This document shows positions 1 through 9,513 of a stretch of 41,287 bases of DNA, piece after piece. Under the pieces are notes generated by a model, which worked only from the letters and a program-made list of their open reading frames with translations, was not told the DNA's origin and ran no database searches. Both the position numbers and the translations under genes were made by a program. Location: the NCBI RefSeq assembly GCF_022809355.1, contig NZ_JAKZMM010000036.1:1-41287 (forward strand), in the 5' to 3' direction. The stretch comes from Parabacteroides faecalis (GTDB lineage Bacteria > Bacteroidota > Bacteroidia > Bacteroidales > Tannerellaceae). Within the stretch, counting starts at the first letter, position 1; the number at the start of each line of letters is the position of its first letter.

Positions 1-478
1 AAACGGACAATTTGAACTCAATACTGAATTTGCGATGACTGATTCCTTTCTTTCCCATTGCTTTCTCTTTTTTTGTTAAATGGGTGTAAAGTAAATCTGT
101 AGCATGACATATTTTACGAAAAAGCTCGTTACTTTTGTAAGAAAAGCTGGCGTGTTTTGATAAAAAGACTGGGTATTTTCACCAAAAGGTACCGTTGAAG
201 AGGTTTTTGAAGCCGAGAATTTCGTTTTTCAGAGGTTCAGAGAGGCATTTTAACACTTTTTATGACTATAAACACAACCCGATTTTATCACTTTTCAATC
301 CCCTTAGAACGCTGTTCAGCAATGCATTAAGAGTCCAATCAGTATATTTTAACCCCTTTAAAACTCGAATATTTTCGTCACTGCTGTAATGGGATCCGAA
401 ATAGACGAATCTGAAAGGGGTTAAAATGACATTTTGTTATTATTGACAAATTGATAAACCGTTGGAGACGTATAAAAG
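1..478. other. non-coding left end of window
   Basis: No convincing gene is seen in these 478 bases. The sequence is AT-rich with several T and A runs. A sequence fitting the Bacteroidota -7 element (TACTTTTG, 130-137, + strand) is present, but no -33 partner was found and no gene follows on that strand. A long-range inverted repeat (346-359 and 414-427) is listed separately. The region lies downstream of the leftward gene ending at 479, so it may include that gene's 3' untranslated region. Confidence 0.5.
346..427. repeat. 14-bp perfect inverted repeat with 54-bp spacer
   Basis: ATTTTAACCCCTTT at 346-359 is matched exactly by its reverse complement AAAGGGGTTAAAAT at 414-427. A partial copy of the same motif (CATTTTAACACTTTTT) occurs near 246-261. 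The arms could form a long-loop hairpin or be paired protein-binding sites. No T-run of terminator type follows the right arm. Function unknown. Confidence 0.5.
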
Positions 479-1429
479 TTATCCAAATAAATCCAATGTA
501 AGTTGTTCCCGTTCTGCCTGAAGCTTTCGCAGATGTTTCTTTCCTTGCGGAGTAACGATTTCCATCTTGTCTACCCGCGTACGAACTACGGTTTTAACGG
601 CATAACAAGTATTAACCACTTCACCCAATTCAGACAAACGACGGGAAATCTCCAACACACAATCGATACACATACCGCTGGCAAAGGCGATTTTATCGTC
701 AATCATCTGCCGTTTGAAGTCTTCGTCCTGCATATAAAAATCGATGGTGATTCCACCTTTATTATAAATACCTTTCCAACGATAGCGGGCATCGCTCAAA
801 ACCGGTGATATAATCTCGATCGTTGCCTTTTGGTCAACTACTGGAGTCAATTCGTCGGTACGAAGAATATAATAGTCAAACTGATCCCGTTTCACCTCAA
901 GCGATCCGGAACGGATACGGTTGTTTTCATTCAATTCGCGCACCACAATTTTGGAAATCTTCGGGAATCCTTTGATAGCTTCGAAGAAGTTCGATTTATA
1001 TTTGCAGAAGCGAGGGGAAGAACTCAGCAATTCTACCAGCTTATGTGGAACACCTTGAGCCCGCAACTTCAGGTCTTTACGGAACAAAGCTGTCTCTCGC
1101 TGCAACAAAACGTCATCATCTGCCGAGCGTTCACTCAGTGGCTGTCCACCCACCGATAAAGTTTTCCGGACCAACACCTGCATCATCAGATTCAAGATGA
1201 CAGAGATACAACGAGCGTCCTCACCTGCTACAGCCCAAATTTCCCGGTAACTGTCCGGAGCAGCTGCCACCGGTTCATTATAGACCATCAGACGGACATC
1301 CAACATATCCGCCAACGCACGGACCATCGTCAGAATCTCCTTCTCACAACGATTCCGGATCACGGCATCCATATAATTAGACTTCTCGTTGAAAACGTAT
1401 CGCAATTCAAGTTTATTCAAGAATTTCAT
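479..1429 (-). CDS. conserved hypothetical protein, 316 aa
   Basis: I do not recognise a family. The protein is soluble, with no signal peptide and no membrane segment. It is mixed alpha/beta with a charged C-terminal helix rich in Lys, Arg, Glu and Gln (about residues 285-312). A short Cys pair (CIDC) lies near residue 256. It follows the DUF2148 Fe-S protein on the same strand after a 27-bp gap and probably shares its transcript. This is the last gene of the leftward pair; nothing on its strand follows inside the window. The long uninterrupted frame, normal codon use and tandem position make it a real gene, but its function is open. Confidence 0.75.
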   Translation of the reverse strand: MKFLNKLELRYVFNEKSNYMDAVIRNRCEKEILTMVRALADMLDVRLMVYNEPVAAAPDSYREIWAVAGEDARCISVILNLMMQVLVRKTLSVGGQPLSERSADDDVLLQRETALFRKDLKLRAQGVPHKLVELLSSSPRFCKYKSNFFEAIKGFPKISKIVVRELNENNRIRSGSLEVKRDQFDYYILRTDELTPVVDQKATIEIISPVLSDARYRWKGIYNKGGITIDFYMQDEDFKRQMIDDKIAFASGMCIDCVLEISRRLSELGEVVNTCYAVKTVVRTRVDKMEIVTPQGKKHLRKLQAEREQLTLDLFG

Positions 1430-1456
1430 ACCAATGCTTTTCTGTAATAGACAGGG

Positions 1457-1996
1457 TTATTTGTTTTCTTTCGGTTTCCGGTCGAAGAAAGGATTCTTGG
1501 AAGAAGCACTTACCGGAATTGCCATCACACATTTACTTTCTTTGCCCAGGTAATGCAAATGCTGAGCGGCCAGACCAGCACTGAACATAACCCGCGTATC
1601 CAAACGAAGATCGGCAGCCATGGCACAGGCCGAACCTATGGCAATACCCAAATCAATGGCATTAATGGCGCACGGAACGGCTTCCGGTTTCTCTGCACAA
1701 GTAGCGAAACCACAATGCGCACAATTCAATCCCTGTACTTGCTGGCGCGTACCTAATAAAACGATTGCTTCGGCGCTCTTTATATTCTCGGCGTCGCGTA
1801 AAAAGAATTTCAGTCCGGTCTCTTCGGCAATACGAACCATTTCGACCGACAGGCGTTCGATGTCATCATCAGTAGCCAAGGCCACTTCCACAATATCTAT
1901 TCCTTTTCCTTTCGGAGCTGTCCGGGCAGCAACCATCATCCGATGAACAGCTTCCAGCACCAATTGATGTCTTATATCTCTTTCATTTATAATCAT
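1457..1996 (-). CDS. DUF2148 ferredoxin-domain protein
   Basis: A 179-aa soluble protein resembling the DUF2148 family, annotated as containing a ferredoxin-like 4Fe-4S site. Visible evidence is a Cys cluster, C92-x2-C95-x4-C100-x8-C109 (core NCAHCGFATC), suited to binding an iron-sulfur centre. The N-terminal half (residues 30-80) looks like an alpha/beta domain with KGKGIDIVEVAL. The ATG at 1996 is preceded at 2070-2077 on the same strand by a clear -7 element, giving a leader of roughly 70 nt. It heads a two-gene unit with the unknown 316-aa protein and is divergent from pyrB. The redox partner or substrate is unknown. Confidence 0.82.
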   Translation of the reverse strand: MIINERDIRHQLVLEAVHRMMVAARTAPKGKGIDIVEVALATDDDIERLSVEMVRIAEETGLKFFLRDAENIKSAEAIVLLGTRQQVQGLNCAHCGFATCAEKPEAVPCAINAIDLGIAIGSACAMAADLRLDTRVMFSAGLAAQHLHYLGKESKCVMAIPVSASSKNPFFDRKPKENK

Positions 1997-2069
1997 AACG
2001 TAACCCTTTCTTTCAAAAACAAACGTCCTTGTTGCCTGCTAATCGAAAGCAAACGACATATTGATTTTT

Positions 2070-2077
2070 CAAAGATA
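2070..2077 (-). promoter_or_regulatory. -7 element for the DUF2148 gene
   Basis: The minus strand reads TATCTTTG, an exact match to the Bacteroidota -7 consensus TAnnTTTG. It lies about 75 bases upstream of the ATG at 1996. I found no good -33 TTTG at 19-21 bp spacing. Confidence 0.5.
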
Positions 2078-2202
2078 ATAGATTTTAATCAGACTATCGT
2101 ATTTTTGCGAGGATATTTCACTCCATTCGTACCAAGAAAAAAAATAACAGGCAGATATGTATTTTCAAATACAAAAAGCATCCACTTTCGGAAATGTTTA
2201 TG

Positions 2203-2210
2203 TAAGTTTG
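2203..2210 (+). promoter_or_regulatory. -7 element for pyrBI
   Basis: TAAGTTTG matches TAnnTTTG and lies 32 bp upstream of the pyrB ATG, predicting a leader of about 28 nt. A second match, TATTTTTG, is at 2100-2107. Neither has a clear -33 box. No attenuator-like hairpin with a T-run is seen between 2210 and 2243. Confidence 0.5.
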
Positions 2211-2242
2211 CATAGTATAAAAGACAGAATATACACAAATCT

Positions 2243-3160
2243 ATGAAAAGTAAAAGTTTAGTATCAATCGATCAATGTTCTAAAGAAGACATTCTTCGTA
2301 TTCTGGACAACGCAGCCAAGTTTGAAGAAAACCCGAACCGGCGTCTGCTGGAAGGGAAAGTAGCCGCCACTTTATTCTTCGAACCTTCTACGCGTACCCG
2401 ATTAAGTTTTGAAACAGCTGTCAATCGTTTAGGCGGACGTGTCATAGGCTTCCAAGATGCTTCAACGACCAGTTCTTCCAAAGGTGAAACATTAAAAGAC
2501 ACCATTCTGATGGTTAGTAATTATGCAGACCTGATCATCATGCGTCACTATCTGGAAGGAGCTGCCCGCTATGCCTCTGAAGTCACCCAAATTCCTATTA
2601 TTAATGCCGGAGACGGAGCTAACCAGCACCCGTCACAAACCATGCTCGACTTGTATTCAATCCGGAAGACACAAGGAAAGCTGGAAAACCTGACCATCAC
2701 CATGGTTGGCGACTTGAAATACGGCCGAACGGTTCATTCATTAATCGTTGGTATGTCTCACTTCAATCCGACATTCCATTTTGTTGCACCGGATGAATTG
2801 CGCATGCCCGATGAACAAAAGAACTTCTGTGACAAGCACGGACTGAAATATTACGAACATACCGACTTCACTGAAGATATCATTAACCAAAGTGATATTC
2901 TGTACATGACCCGCGTACAACGCGAACGCTTTACAGACCTGGAAGAGTATGAACGTGTAAAGAATGTGTATATTCTAAAGAATGCTATGCTGGCTAACAG
3001 CAAAGACAACTTGCGTATCCTGCATCCGCTGCCACGTGTCAACGAGATTGCATATGATGTGGACGATAATCCAAAAGCCTACTACATCCAGCAGGCACGT
3101 AACGGCCTATTCGCACGTCAGGCTATCATTTGTGAAGTATTGGGTATTTCTATCGATTAA
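2243..3160 (+). CDS. pyrB: aspartate carbamoyltransferase, catalytic subunit
   Basis: Catalyses carbamoyl phosphate + L-aspartate to N-carbamoyl-L-aspartate, the committed step of de novo pyrimidine synthesis, in the cytoplasm. The 305-aa length is normal for PyrB. The carbamoyl-phosphate loop is intact ([16 protein letters not shown]49-T50-R51-T52), followed by the HPSQ segment near residue 130 and the late HPLPR aspartate-binding segment. The regulatory subunit gene pyrI starts 14 bp after the stop codon, so this is the class B (catalytic plus regulatory) enzyme of the enterobacterial type. The ATG fits the alignment start of the family and the nearby -7 element. Confidence 0.97.
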   Translation: MKSKSLVSIDQCSKEDILRILDNAAKFEENPNRRLLEGKVAATLFFEPSTRTRLSFETAVNRLGGRVIGFQDASTTSSSKGETLKDTILMVSNYADLIIMRHYLEGAARYASEVTQIPIINAGDGANQHPSQTMLDLYSIRKTQGKLENLTITMVGDLKYGRTVHSLIVGMSHFNPTFHFVAPDELRMPDEQKNFCDKHGLKYYEHTDFTEDIINQSDILYMTRVQRERFTDLEEYERVKNVYILKNAMLANSKDNLRILHPLPRVNEIAYDVDDNPKAYYIQQARNGLFARQAIICEVLGISID

Positions 3161-3174
3161 ACAAGAAAATCATT

Positions 3175-3645
3175 ATGTCAGCAGCTAAAAATAATAAAGA
3201 ATTGCAGGTGGCCGCTATCGAAAACGGTACAGTCATAGATCATATTCCTTCTAACCAGTTATTCAAGGTAGCTTCCTTGCTGGAACTGGACAAGATGGAA
3301 GGAAACACCATTACGATTGCCAATAATCTGCCGAGCAAGAAATGCGGATTCAAGGGAATGATCAAGATATCAGACAAGTTTTTCAACGATGACGAGATCA
3401 GCCGCATCGCTCTGGTAGCCCCAAATGTAATTCTGAATATCATCCGCAATTACGAAGTGGTAGAAAAGAAACGGGTAGCCTTGCCAGACGAAATTATCGG
3501 ACTGGTGAAATGCAACAACCCGAAGTGTATCACCAACAACGAACCGATGCCGACTCGCTTCGAAGTCATCGACAAGGAAGCTGGTACGATCAAATGTCAT
3601 TATTGCGAACGCAAGATCAATAAAGACGACATCATTATCAAATAA
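3175..3645 (+). CDS. pyrI: aspartate carbamoyltransferase, regulatory subunit
   Basis: Regulatory chain that binds nucleotide effectors and holds the catalytic trimers together. The 156 residues show the N-terminal allosteric domain (about 10-100) and the C-terminal zinc domain with C113-x4-C118 and C141-x2-C144, the exact four-Cys pattern of PyrI. It lies 14 bp behind pyrB and is followed 20 bp later by a strong hairpin with a T-run, which closes the two-gene operon. Presence of the zinc Cys set argues that the holoenzyme is assembled and allosterically controlled. Confidence 0.97.
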   Translation: MSAAKNNKELQVAAIENGTVIDHIPSNQLFKVASLLELDKMEGNTITIANNLPSKKCGFKGMIKISDKFFNDDEISRIALVAPNVILNIIRNYEVVEKKRVALPDEIIGLVKCNNPKCITNNEPMPTRFEVIDKEAGTIKCHYCERKINKDDIIIK

Positions 3646-3663
3646 GTTATTACTCATTCGAAT

Positions 3664-3716
3664 GGTACAGGCCGAAGCCTTGCGTAAGCAACAGCAAAGG
3701 CCTGTACATTTTTTCT
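3664..3716 (+). terminator. Rho-independent terminator after pyrBI
   Basis: GTACAGGCC (3665-3673) pairs perfectly with GGCCTGTAC (3699-3707). The loop contains a small inner hairpin TTGC-gtaa-GCAA. A run of T follows at 3709-3714. Confidence 0.85.
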
Positions 3717-3741
3717 CTGTTTTCTTTTTATATTCCATTGT

Positions 3742-4308
3742 ATGAAACAGTCCTGGAAACCGGGAACCATGATTTATCCGCTTCCGGCCGTCATGATCAG
3801 TTGCGGAAGTTGTCCCGAAGAATACAACATCATAACCGTTGCCTGGGTGGGAACCATCTGTACCAATCCGCCCATGTGTTATATTTCTGTCCGACCGGAA
3901 CGTTTCTCCTACCCGATTCTCAAGAAGAACATGGAGTTTGTGATTAACCTGACAACGAAAGATCTGGCTTATGCAACCGATTGGTGTGGTGTCAATTCAG
4001 GCAAAGATCATCATAAATTCGATGAAATGAAGCTGACGCCCGGAAAGGCAGGCATGGTAAATGCTCCTATCATTGAGGAGTCGCCGCTTTGCATCGAATG
4101 TCGGGTGAAAGAAATCATTGCACTCGGTAGTCATGATATGTTCATTGCAGATGTTGTCAACGTTTTGGCCGACGACAAATACCTGAATCCGGAAACAGGA
4201 GCTTTCGATATGCAGAAAGCCAATCTGATGGCCTACTCACATGGGAAATATTATGAACTAGGTGAGTTTATAGGTAAATTCGGCTGGTCTGTCCAAAAGA
4301 AGAAGTAA
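3742..4308 (+). CDS. flavin reductase family protein
   Basis: A 188-aa protein of the FMN-binding split-barrel (flavin reductase-like) family. Members bind FMN and are reductases or flavin-binding proteins, often with unknown partners. The N-terminal part has the family's pattern of a Pro-rich start, a Cys-Gly-Ser-Cys segment (about residues 21-24), then WVGTICTNPPMCYISVRP, the segment that binds flavin in relatives. A later YATDWCGVNSGKDHHKFDE region matches the family's substrate-side loop. It follows the pyrBI terminator. An outer-membrane barrel gene begins 2 bp after its stop, suggesting co-transcription. The substrate cannot be read from sequence. Confidence 0.88.
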   Translation: MKQSWKPGTMIYPLPAVMISCGSCPEEYNIITVAWVGTICTNPPMCYISVRPERFSYPILKKNMEFVINLTTKDLAYATDWCGVNSGKDHHKFDEMKLTPGKAGMVNAPIIEESPLCIECRVKEIIALGSHDMFIADVVNVLADDKYLNPETGAFDMQKANLMAYSHGKYYELGEFIGKFGWSVQKKK

Positions 4309-4310
4309 AT

Positions 4311-5033
4311 ATGAAATACGGCAAATGGCTCATAGGAAGTTGTCTGGCTCTGGCTTCATGGGCAGCACCAGCACAAAGTATCATGGAAGTCTATGACAAA
4401 CCATGTAGTGTTGGCGTGCGTGTCGGATTCAATTCTACCTTTCCAGTGATCCATTCGTTCATGCTTGACGACCAACCTATCGATCATTTCCGCCTACATT
4501 ATAAAGTAGGTTATATGGCTTCCGTCTCTTTCAGTGTCAATATGAATCAGTTCTTCATCCAACCAGCCGTGAATTGGGAAAGATGCAGCACAGAGATTCA
4601 ATTTGCCTGGCCTCAAACAGATGAGATTTATCCGTCAGGAAATACTATCCAATACGATCATAAACTGGATGCTGAATACAATTCGGTGGCTGTACCGGTA
4701 TTGGTTGGTTATCACCTGGTAAAAGAAGGACCTTACGGATTAAACATTAAGTTAGGACCCAAAGGTATCTATCATTACAAGAAACAACAAACCGGCTCAG
4801 GTCCGCAAGCCGTTATCACGCATCAGGACGATAATATCAACTATGCCATTGACTTCGTAACGGCAGTTGGTGTCACAATCGGTCGTCTCTTTCTCGATTT
4901 CTCTTACGAATTCGAACTGCACAAGACGCAATCTACATACGCTTATCAATGTCTGACACAAGATCGGGCAGGAACACTTTCGATCCAACAGCGGCGCAAT
5001 GCCTTGAGTTTCTCCTTAGGAATGATTTTCTAA
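4311..5033 (+). CDS. outer membrane beta-barrel protein (PorT-like)
   Basis: A 240-aa secreted protein. Residues 1-22 form a signal peptide (KWLIGSCLALASWAAPAQS). The rest alternates hydrophobic and polar residues, with many aromatic residues and a C-terminal LSFSLGMIF typical of the last beta strand of an outer-membrane barrel. Length and pattern fit the Bacteroidota porin-family/PorT-like eight-stranded barrels. Residues such as GVRVGFNSTF and VGYHLVKEGPYGLNIKLGPK are typical strand-turn-strand segments. It starts 2 bp after the flavin reductase stop. It ends 16 bp from the convergent nuclease gene. Specific function unknown; type IX secretion involvement is only a family-level possibility. 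Confidence 0.75.
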   Translation: MKYGKWLIGSCLALASWAAPAQSIMEVYDKPCSVGVRVGFNSTFPVIHSFMLDDQPIDHFRLHYKVGYMASVSFSVNMNQFFIQPAVNWERCSTEIQFAWPQTDEIYPSGNTIQYDHKLDAEYNSVAVPVLVGYHLVKEGPYGLNIKLGPKGIYHYKKQQTGSGPQAVITHQDDNINYAIDFVTAVGVTIGRLFLDFSYEFELHKTQSTYAYQCLTQDRAGTLSIQQRRNALSFSLGMIF

Positions 5034-5049
5034 TCCGGCATCTATCTTT

Positions 5050-7944
5050 TTACTTACCGCACAATCCACGGAAAGAACAATAAGCGCATGCTTTTCCTGT
5101 TTCCGTTTGAGTAAAAGGAATATCCAGATTGAATATTTCGTCCAGACATTGGCGAAGCTTGTCTTCAAAGTCAGATGCAAAGTCTTGAAATGAATTTACT
5201 TTATCTGCTTTTCCCCGACCTTTTTTCTGTTCCACAACAGGATTAAACGAACGCTGAAATAATGTCCGCAGATAATAAATGGCCGGTTGGATCAGCATTC
5301 CGGTATATTCAGGCAATTGCTGATACATCCAAGCATAAAGGAAAACTTGCATAACAGCTTTAGGACGATCTTTTGCCTCTTTGTCGAATAAGCCTTCCAC
5401 CGATTCAAACTCCAGCTTGCCGCTACCCGTCTTATAATCTACAATACGCAATACCCGATCCAATGAATCTACCCGGTCAATGAAACCCTTTAGCTGAACG
5501 ACTCTTTTATCACTCAAAGTTATCGTTGCCCGAACCTTTTTCTCCGACTCTATATAATGAAATGGCGTGAAACGGGCATCTTGTTCCAGAATCTTCTCAG
5601 CATACTTACGGATCATCTCACCTGTCAGGAAATTCTCACCTTCCAAAGGACGGACAACAGGCGACTTGAAGAACAATTCCGCAAAAGCCCTTGCTATTGT
5701 TCCTGTAAGTAATGGCTGGTCTTTACGCAACAACTTCAATAAATCTGCTGTCACCAACTTTCCTTTGAACGGAGCATACAAATCTTCCATCACTTTATGC
5801 AAGATACTACCAAAGACATCACGCTCGACTGTTTCGGTAATTTCATCTTCCTCCTGAATCTGTTCAAGTACTGAGAAATAGAACTTCAGCGGACAATCCA
5901 GATACGTATTGATTGCACTGGCAGATAAAGCTCGCGGTCCACCAGACAGGAAGTCAGACAATAACTTCTCTACTTCAGCTGTCTTCTGTACGGAAATCGG
6001 AGGAACAGCCGATGAAGCGACATCATAAACTACCAGTTCATCTATCAGCGGAGATTGATAATGATAACGAAGCTGATGCACAAAGCGACTTACTTCGCCC
6101 GTTTGTAATCCGGTCGTCCGCGTATCATATAATAACGTAACTTGTTTAGCCCGCCGGATCAGTCGGTAGAAATGATAAGCCCACACGCTGTCCTGATGTT
6201 CATACGTAGGCAAGCCAAATCCACGGCGCAAGTTATATGGAATAAACGAGTTGGCAGCTTTCTTCAGTGGGAAAATACCTTCATTCATGGAGAGAATAAT
6301 CAACCGATCAAAATCAAGAGCACGCGTTTCCAGCACACCCATGACCTGAAGTCCCGACAACGGCTCGCCTTCAAACGGAATCATGATCAGATCAGTCATT
6401 CGTTTCAATAAGCGGAAATACGTATCCAGACGCATTTCAATCTTGGCTTCACGCATAACCTCCTTCATCCGATTCACGGTAGCAAAGTAATGGAAGATAA
6501 ATTCCTGCTCAATGTCCGCAGTTGTTTGAGTACTGTTGGAAATCATCTCCTCATCATCCGGATTCGGACGATTATTACGCAAACAGGCATTTAAGGCTTC
6601 GAGTACATGAATCAGATAGTCCGACAATTCTTCCGTATTTTGTACCGGAGTAAAAAGAATTGACAACAGCTCATGCCTGTTCAGATCAGCCGCATGAACA
6701 TAAATCCGATTTCCGGCTGTCATATCTTTCACCAGCTGCGATACTTCTTCAGGTGCAGCCGCCATCACATACTGATGATTCAAGATTGGTAATACATCCC
6801 GGAAGTAGAAAACCGGAACACGATCAATATAACGTATGTTCTTCTGCAATGTCAGGATATATTCCATCAAGGCAGCCACCGGCGTTCCTGTCAGCGGATA
6901 ACCCATTGTCACATTAATATGTTGGATAGCTTCCGGAATCGCATTTAATACCGGAACAAGTAGATGTTCATCCGGCAAGACAATTGCTGTCCGTAAAGCC
7001 GATTCATCAGTTAGCTGTTGCTCATCTGCAAGAGCCTGGAGGATAGGATAAACTTGCTTGGCTTGTCCGATAGCCGATGGAACACCCATCACCCGAATCT
7101 CCGCCTGAACCGGTTCGGTTGCCGGTAACTCCATACGGGAAGGGAAAAGTCTCAGGTTTCGTTCCAGGAAAAACGAAGCCTTATTATCCGGATCTGTTAC
7201 CCATGGTCCTACATAATCCCAATAGAAATCTGCCACACCTTTCTTCTGCAACGCCAGTAATAACCGTTCTTCCGAGACCGAAAGAGCATTTAGTCCGACA
7301 AACACCACTTGGTCAAACGGGAAATCGGACATCGATTCTTTCTCCAGCTGTTCCACAACTTCCCGAAAGATCATTCCGTCGTAACCACAACCATCTTTCA
7401 CCAGCGATGTACGCAGACCGGCATACAGATCATATAAGATTTCCCATAATTCCAGGAAATGTTGCTGATTCGGTGAATCACCTTTCGGATAAAAAGAGGA
7501 CCAAAACGAACGGATTGCCTGCACTTGTTCGGGAGACAAATAATTGAAGTCGTCATCCAAGCTCTTCAGGTCGGAAACATTCCGGAATAACATCCGGGCA
7601 TCTACCATATATTTATCAATGTCATCAAAGTCGTTGAGCAACATTTCTCCCCAATAGATAAACTCATCGAACGACTCGGAAGAACCACTTCGCTGCTTAT
7701 AAAGCTCATAAAGTCGAAACAGCATCTGAATCTTATCCGCCGGATGCTTACCCGAGAGCTGCATGAAGAGGTCATTTATCGTGAGGATTGAAGGAGAAAA
7801 CAAAGGTTTCTCTGAAATTTCCGACAAATACTTCTGGAAGAACAGACCGGCTCGGCGATTGGGAAAGACAAATGCCAACCGATGAATCTCTGCTCCGTAC
7901 TGCTGATAAAACAAGGTAGCTACCTGATATAAAAAAGGCTTCAT
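5050..7944 (-). CDS. PD-(D/E)XK nuclease, AddB-like
   Basis: A 964-aa cytoplasmic protein resembling the AddB subunit of AddAB-type recombination nucleases. The C-terminal nuclease domain is complete: motif His H716, then D823 (GFIDRVD), D836-Y-K838 (IVDYKTG) and Q866-x3-Y870. An iron-sulfur staple is visible as C684 plus C953-x2-C956-x5-C962, the AddB pattern. The N-terminal 650 residues look like the inactive helicase-like part: FVFPNRRAGLFF takes the place of Walker A with no canonical GKT. It is last in a seven-gene leftward block, 27 bp after dnaB. No AddA-type UvrD helicase partner lies in the window. DNA end processing and double-strand-break repair is the likely role. Confidence 0.9.
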   Translation of the reverse strand: MKPFLYQVATLFYQQYGAEIHRLAFVFPNRRAGLFFQKYLSEISEKPLFSPSILTINDLFMQLSGKHPADKIQMLFRLYELYKQRSGSSESFDEFIYWGEMLLNDFDDIDKYMVDARMLFRNVSDLKSLDDDFNYLSPEQVQAIRSFWSSFYPKGDSPNQQHFLELWEILYDLYAGLRTSLVKDGCGYDGMIFREVVEQLEKESMSDFPFDQVVFVGLNALSVSEERLLLALQKKGVADFYWDYVGPWVTDPDNKASFFLERNLRLFPSRMELPATEPVQAEIRVMGVPSAIGQAKQVYPILQALADEQQLTDESALRTAIVLPDEHLLVPVLNAIPEAIQHINVTMGYPLTGTPVAALMEYILTLQKNIRYIDRVPVFYFRDVLPILNHQYVMAAAPEEVSQLVKDMTAGNRIYVHAADLNRHELLSILFTPVQNTEELSDYLIHVLEALNACLRNNRPNPDDEEMISNSTQTTADIEQEFIFHYFATVNRMKEVMREAKIEMRLDTYFRLLKRMTDLIMIPFEGEPLSGLQVMGVLETRALDFDRLIILSMNEGIFPLKKAANSFIPYNLRRGFGLPTYEHQDSVWAYHFYRLIRRAKQVTLLYDTRTTGLQTGEVSRFVHQLRYHYQSPLIDELVVYDVASSAVPPISVQKTAEVEKLLSDFLSGGPRALSASAINTYLDCPLKFYFSVLEQIQEEDEITETVERDVFGSILHKVMEDLYAPFKGKLVTADLLKLLRKDQPLLTGTIARAFAELFFKSPVVRPLEGENFLTGEMIRKYAEKILEQDARFTPFHYIESEKKVRATITLSDKRVVQLKGFIDRVDSLDRVLRIVDYKTGSGKLEFESVEGLFDKEAKDRPKAVMQVFLYAWMYQQLPEYTGMLIQPAIYYLRTLFQRSFNPVVEQKKGRGKADKVNSFQDFASDFEDKLRQCLDEIFNLDIPFTQTETGKACAYCSFRGLCGK

Positions 7945-7971
7945 ATATCCATTCGTTTTCGGCGTATTACA

Positions 7972-9498
7972 CTAAAATGGAAAATCGTTGTTTCCTGAAC
8001 TCGTCAGCAATTCTGTTGGCGGCAAAGCTTGTTCCTGTGCTCCTGTCGTATCAGGTGGCAACTGATTTCCGGAACGGAACTCCTGCACTGGAATATCATC
8101 TTCAATATTCATGAACTTGGCAAACTCACTCTTAAATCGCAAACGGACATCTCCCGTCGCACCATTACGATGCTTGGCGATGATAATTTCCGCCAGTCCA
8201 ACCAATGAATTACCGCGTTCGTCTTCTGTGATCTTATAGTATTCCGGACGATGGATGAAACAAACCATATCGGCATCCTGCTCGATGGCTCCGGATTCAC
8301 GCAAGTCTGCTAGCTGCGGACGCTTTCCTTCTGCTCCCTGACGGTTTTCCACACCACGGTTCAACTGCGAAAGAGCAATGATCGGAATATTCAGTTCCTT
8401 CGCCAGTCCTTTCAATGATCGGGAAATCATACTGACTTCCTGCTCACGGCTACCGAAACTCATACCACTTGCATTCATCAGCTGCAAATAGTCGATGATG
8501 ATACACTTGATATCATGCTCACGAACCAGACGACGCGCCTTGGTTCTCAACTCGAAGACCGACAAACTTGGTGTATCATCTACATAAATCGGAGCATCAT
8601 AAAGTTCCTTAATCTTATAGTCCATCTGTTCCCATTCGTATTTCTCCAACCGTCCGCTCTTGATCTTCTCACCCGGAATCTCACAGACATTCACAATAAG
8701 ACGATTTACGAGCTGGACGTTACTCATTTCCAACGAGAACAAAGCTACCGGCGTATTGAAGTTGACAGCCATGTTCTTGGCCATCGAAAGGACGAAAGCC
8801 GTTTTACCCATAGCCGGACGGGCAGCAATAATAACCAAGTCTGAATTTTGCCAACCGGAAGTAATCTTGTCAAGTCCGTCAAAGCCTGTACGCAAACCAC
8901 TCAAACCTTCTTTCTGATTGGCTGCATTTTCCAGCATCTTCAAGGCTTCCTTGATAACCGGATTAATCTGCGTCACGTCTTTCTTTACGTTTCGCTGCGA
9001 AATCTCAAACAACTTTCCTTCGGCTTCCTGCATCAGATCATCCACATCAGTGGTCTCATCGAATGCTTTTGACTGAATTTGCGAAGAGAAAGAAATCAGT
9101 TCGCGTGCCAGGTATTTCTGGGCAATGATCCGGGCATGGTATTCGATATGCGCGCTACTTGCTACTTTACTTGTCAGTTGAGCTATATAATAAGGACCGC
9201 CCACCTGATCCAAGTCTCCCCGCTTCCGAAGTTGTTCCGTCACGGTCATCATATCTATCGGAAGCTGCTGAACAGCCAGATCAACGATGGCTGCATAAAT
9301 CAGTTCATGCGCTTTCTCGTAAAAGCATTCCGGCTTTAATATTTCACTGACAATCGAATACGCATCCTTTTCCAGCATTAAAGCACCCAAAACTGCTTCT
9401 TCCAATTCAGGCGCCTGCGGCTGCAATCGTCCCATTTCCGGAACAACGACTGTCTTCTGTTGCGAACGACCTGTTGTTTTACGTATTTGTTCTGCCAT
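7972..9498 (-). CDS. dnaB: replicative DNA helicase
   Basis: The ring helicase that unwinds DNA at the replication fork. The 508 residues show the N-terminal DnaB domain (about 25-130, PELEEAVLGALM) and a RecA-like ATPase domain with Walker A ARPAMGKT (226-233), Walker B IIIDYLQL (333-340) and a C-terminal KHRNGATGDVRL arginine-finger region. No intein is present and the length is standard for Bacteroidota. It sits between gtrA-like (15 bp upstream) and the AddB-like nuclease (27 bp downstream) in a leftward DNA-repair/replication block. The start is supported by the adjacent upstream stop and the PELEEAVLG alignment. Confidence 0.97.
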   Translation of the reverse strand: MAEQIRKTTGRSQQKTVVVPEMGRLQPQAPELEEAVLGALMLEKDAYSIVSEILKPECFYEKAHELIYAAIVDLAVQQLPIDMMTVTEQLRKRGDLDQVGGPYYIAQLTSKVASSAHIEYHARIIAQKYLARELISFSSQIQSKAFDETTDVDDLMQEAEGKLFEISQRNVKKDVTQINPVIKEALKMLENAANQKEGLSGLRTGFDGLDKITSGWQNSDLVIIAARPAMGKTAFVLSMAKNMAVNFNTPVALFSLEMSNVQLVNRLIVNVCEIPGEKIKSGRLEKYEWEQMDYKIKELYDAPIYVDDTPSLSVFELRTKARRLVREHDIKCIIIDYLQLMNASGMSFGSREQEVSMISRSLKGLAKELNIPIIALSQLNRGVENRQGAEGKRPQLADLRESGAIEQDADMVCFIHRPEYYKITEDERGNSLVGLAEIIIAKHRNGATGDVRLRFKSEFAKFMNIEDDIPVQEFRSGNQLPPDTTGAQEQALPPTELLTSSGNNDFPF

Positions 9499-9513
9499 AT
9501 CTCTCGTTGCTTA

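Noticed and set aside
195-389. 64-codon open frame on the + strand at the left end
   Set aside because: Composition is that of AT-rich non-coding DNA, there is no recognisable domain or promoter, and it overlaps the inverted-repeat region.
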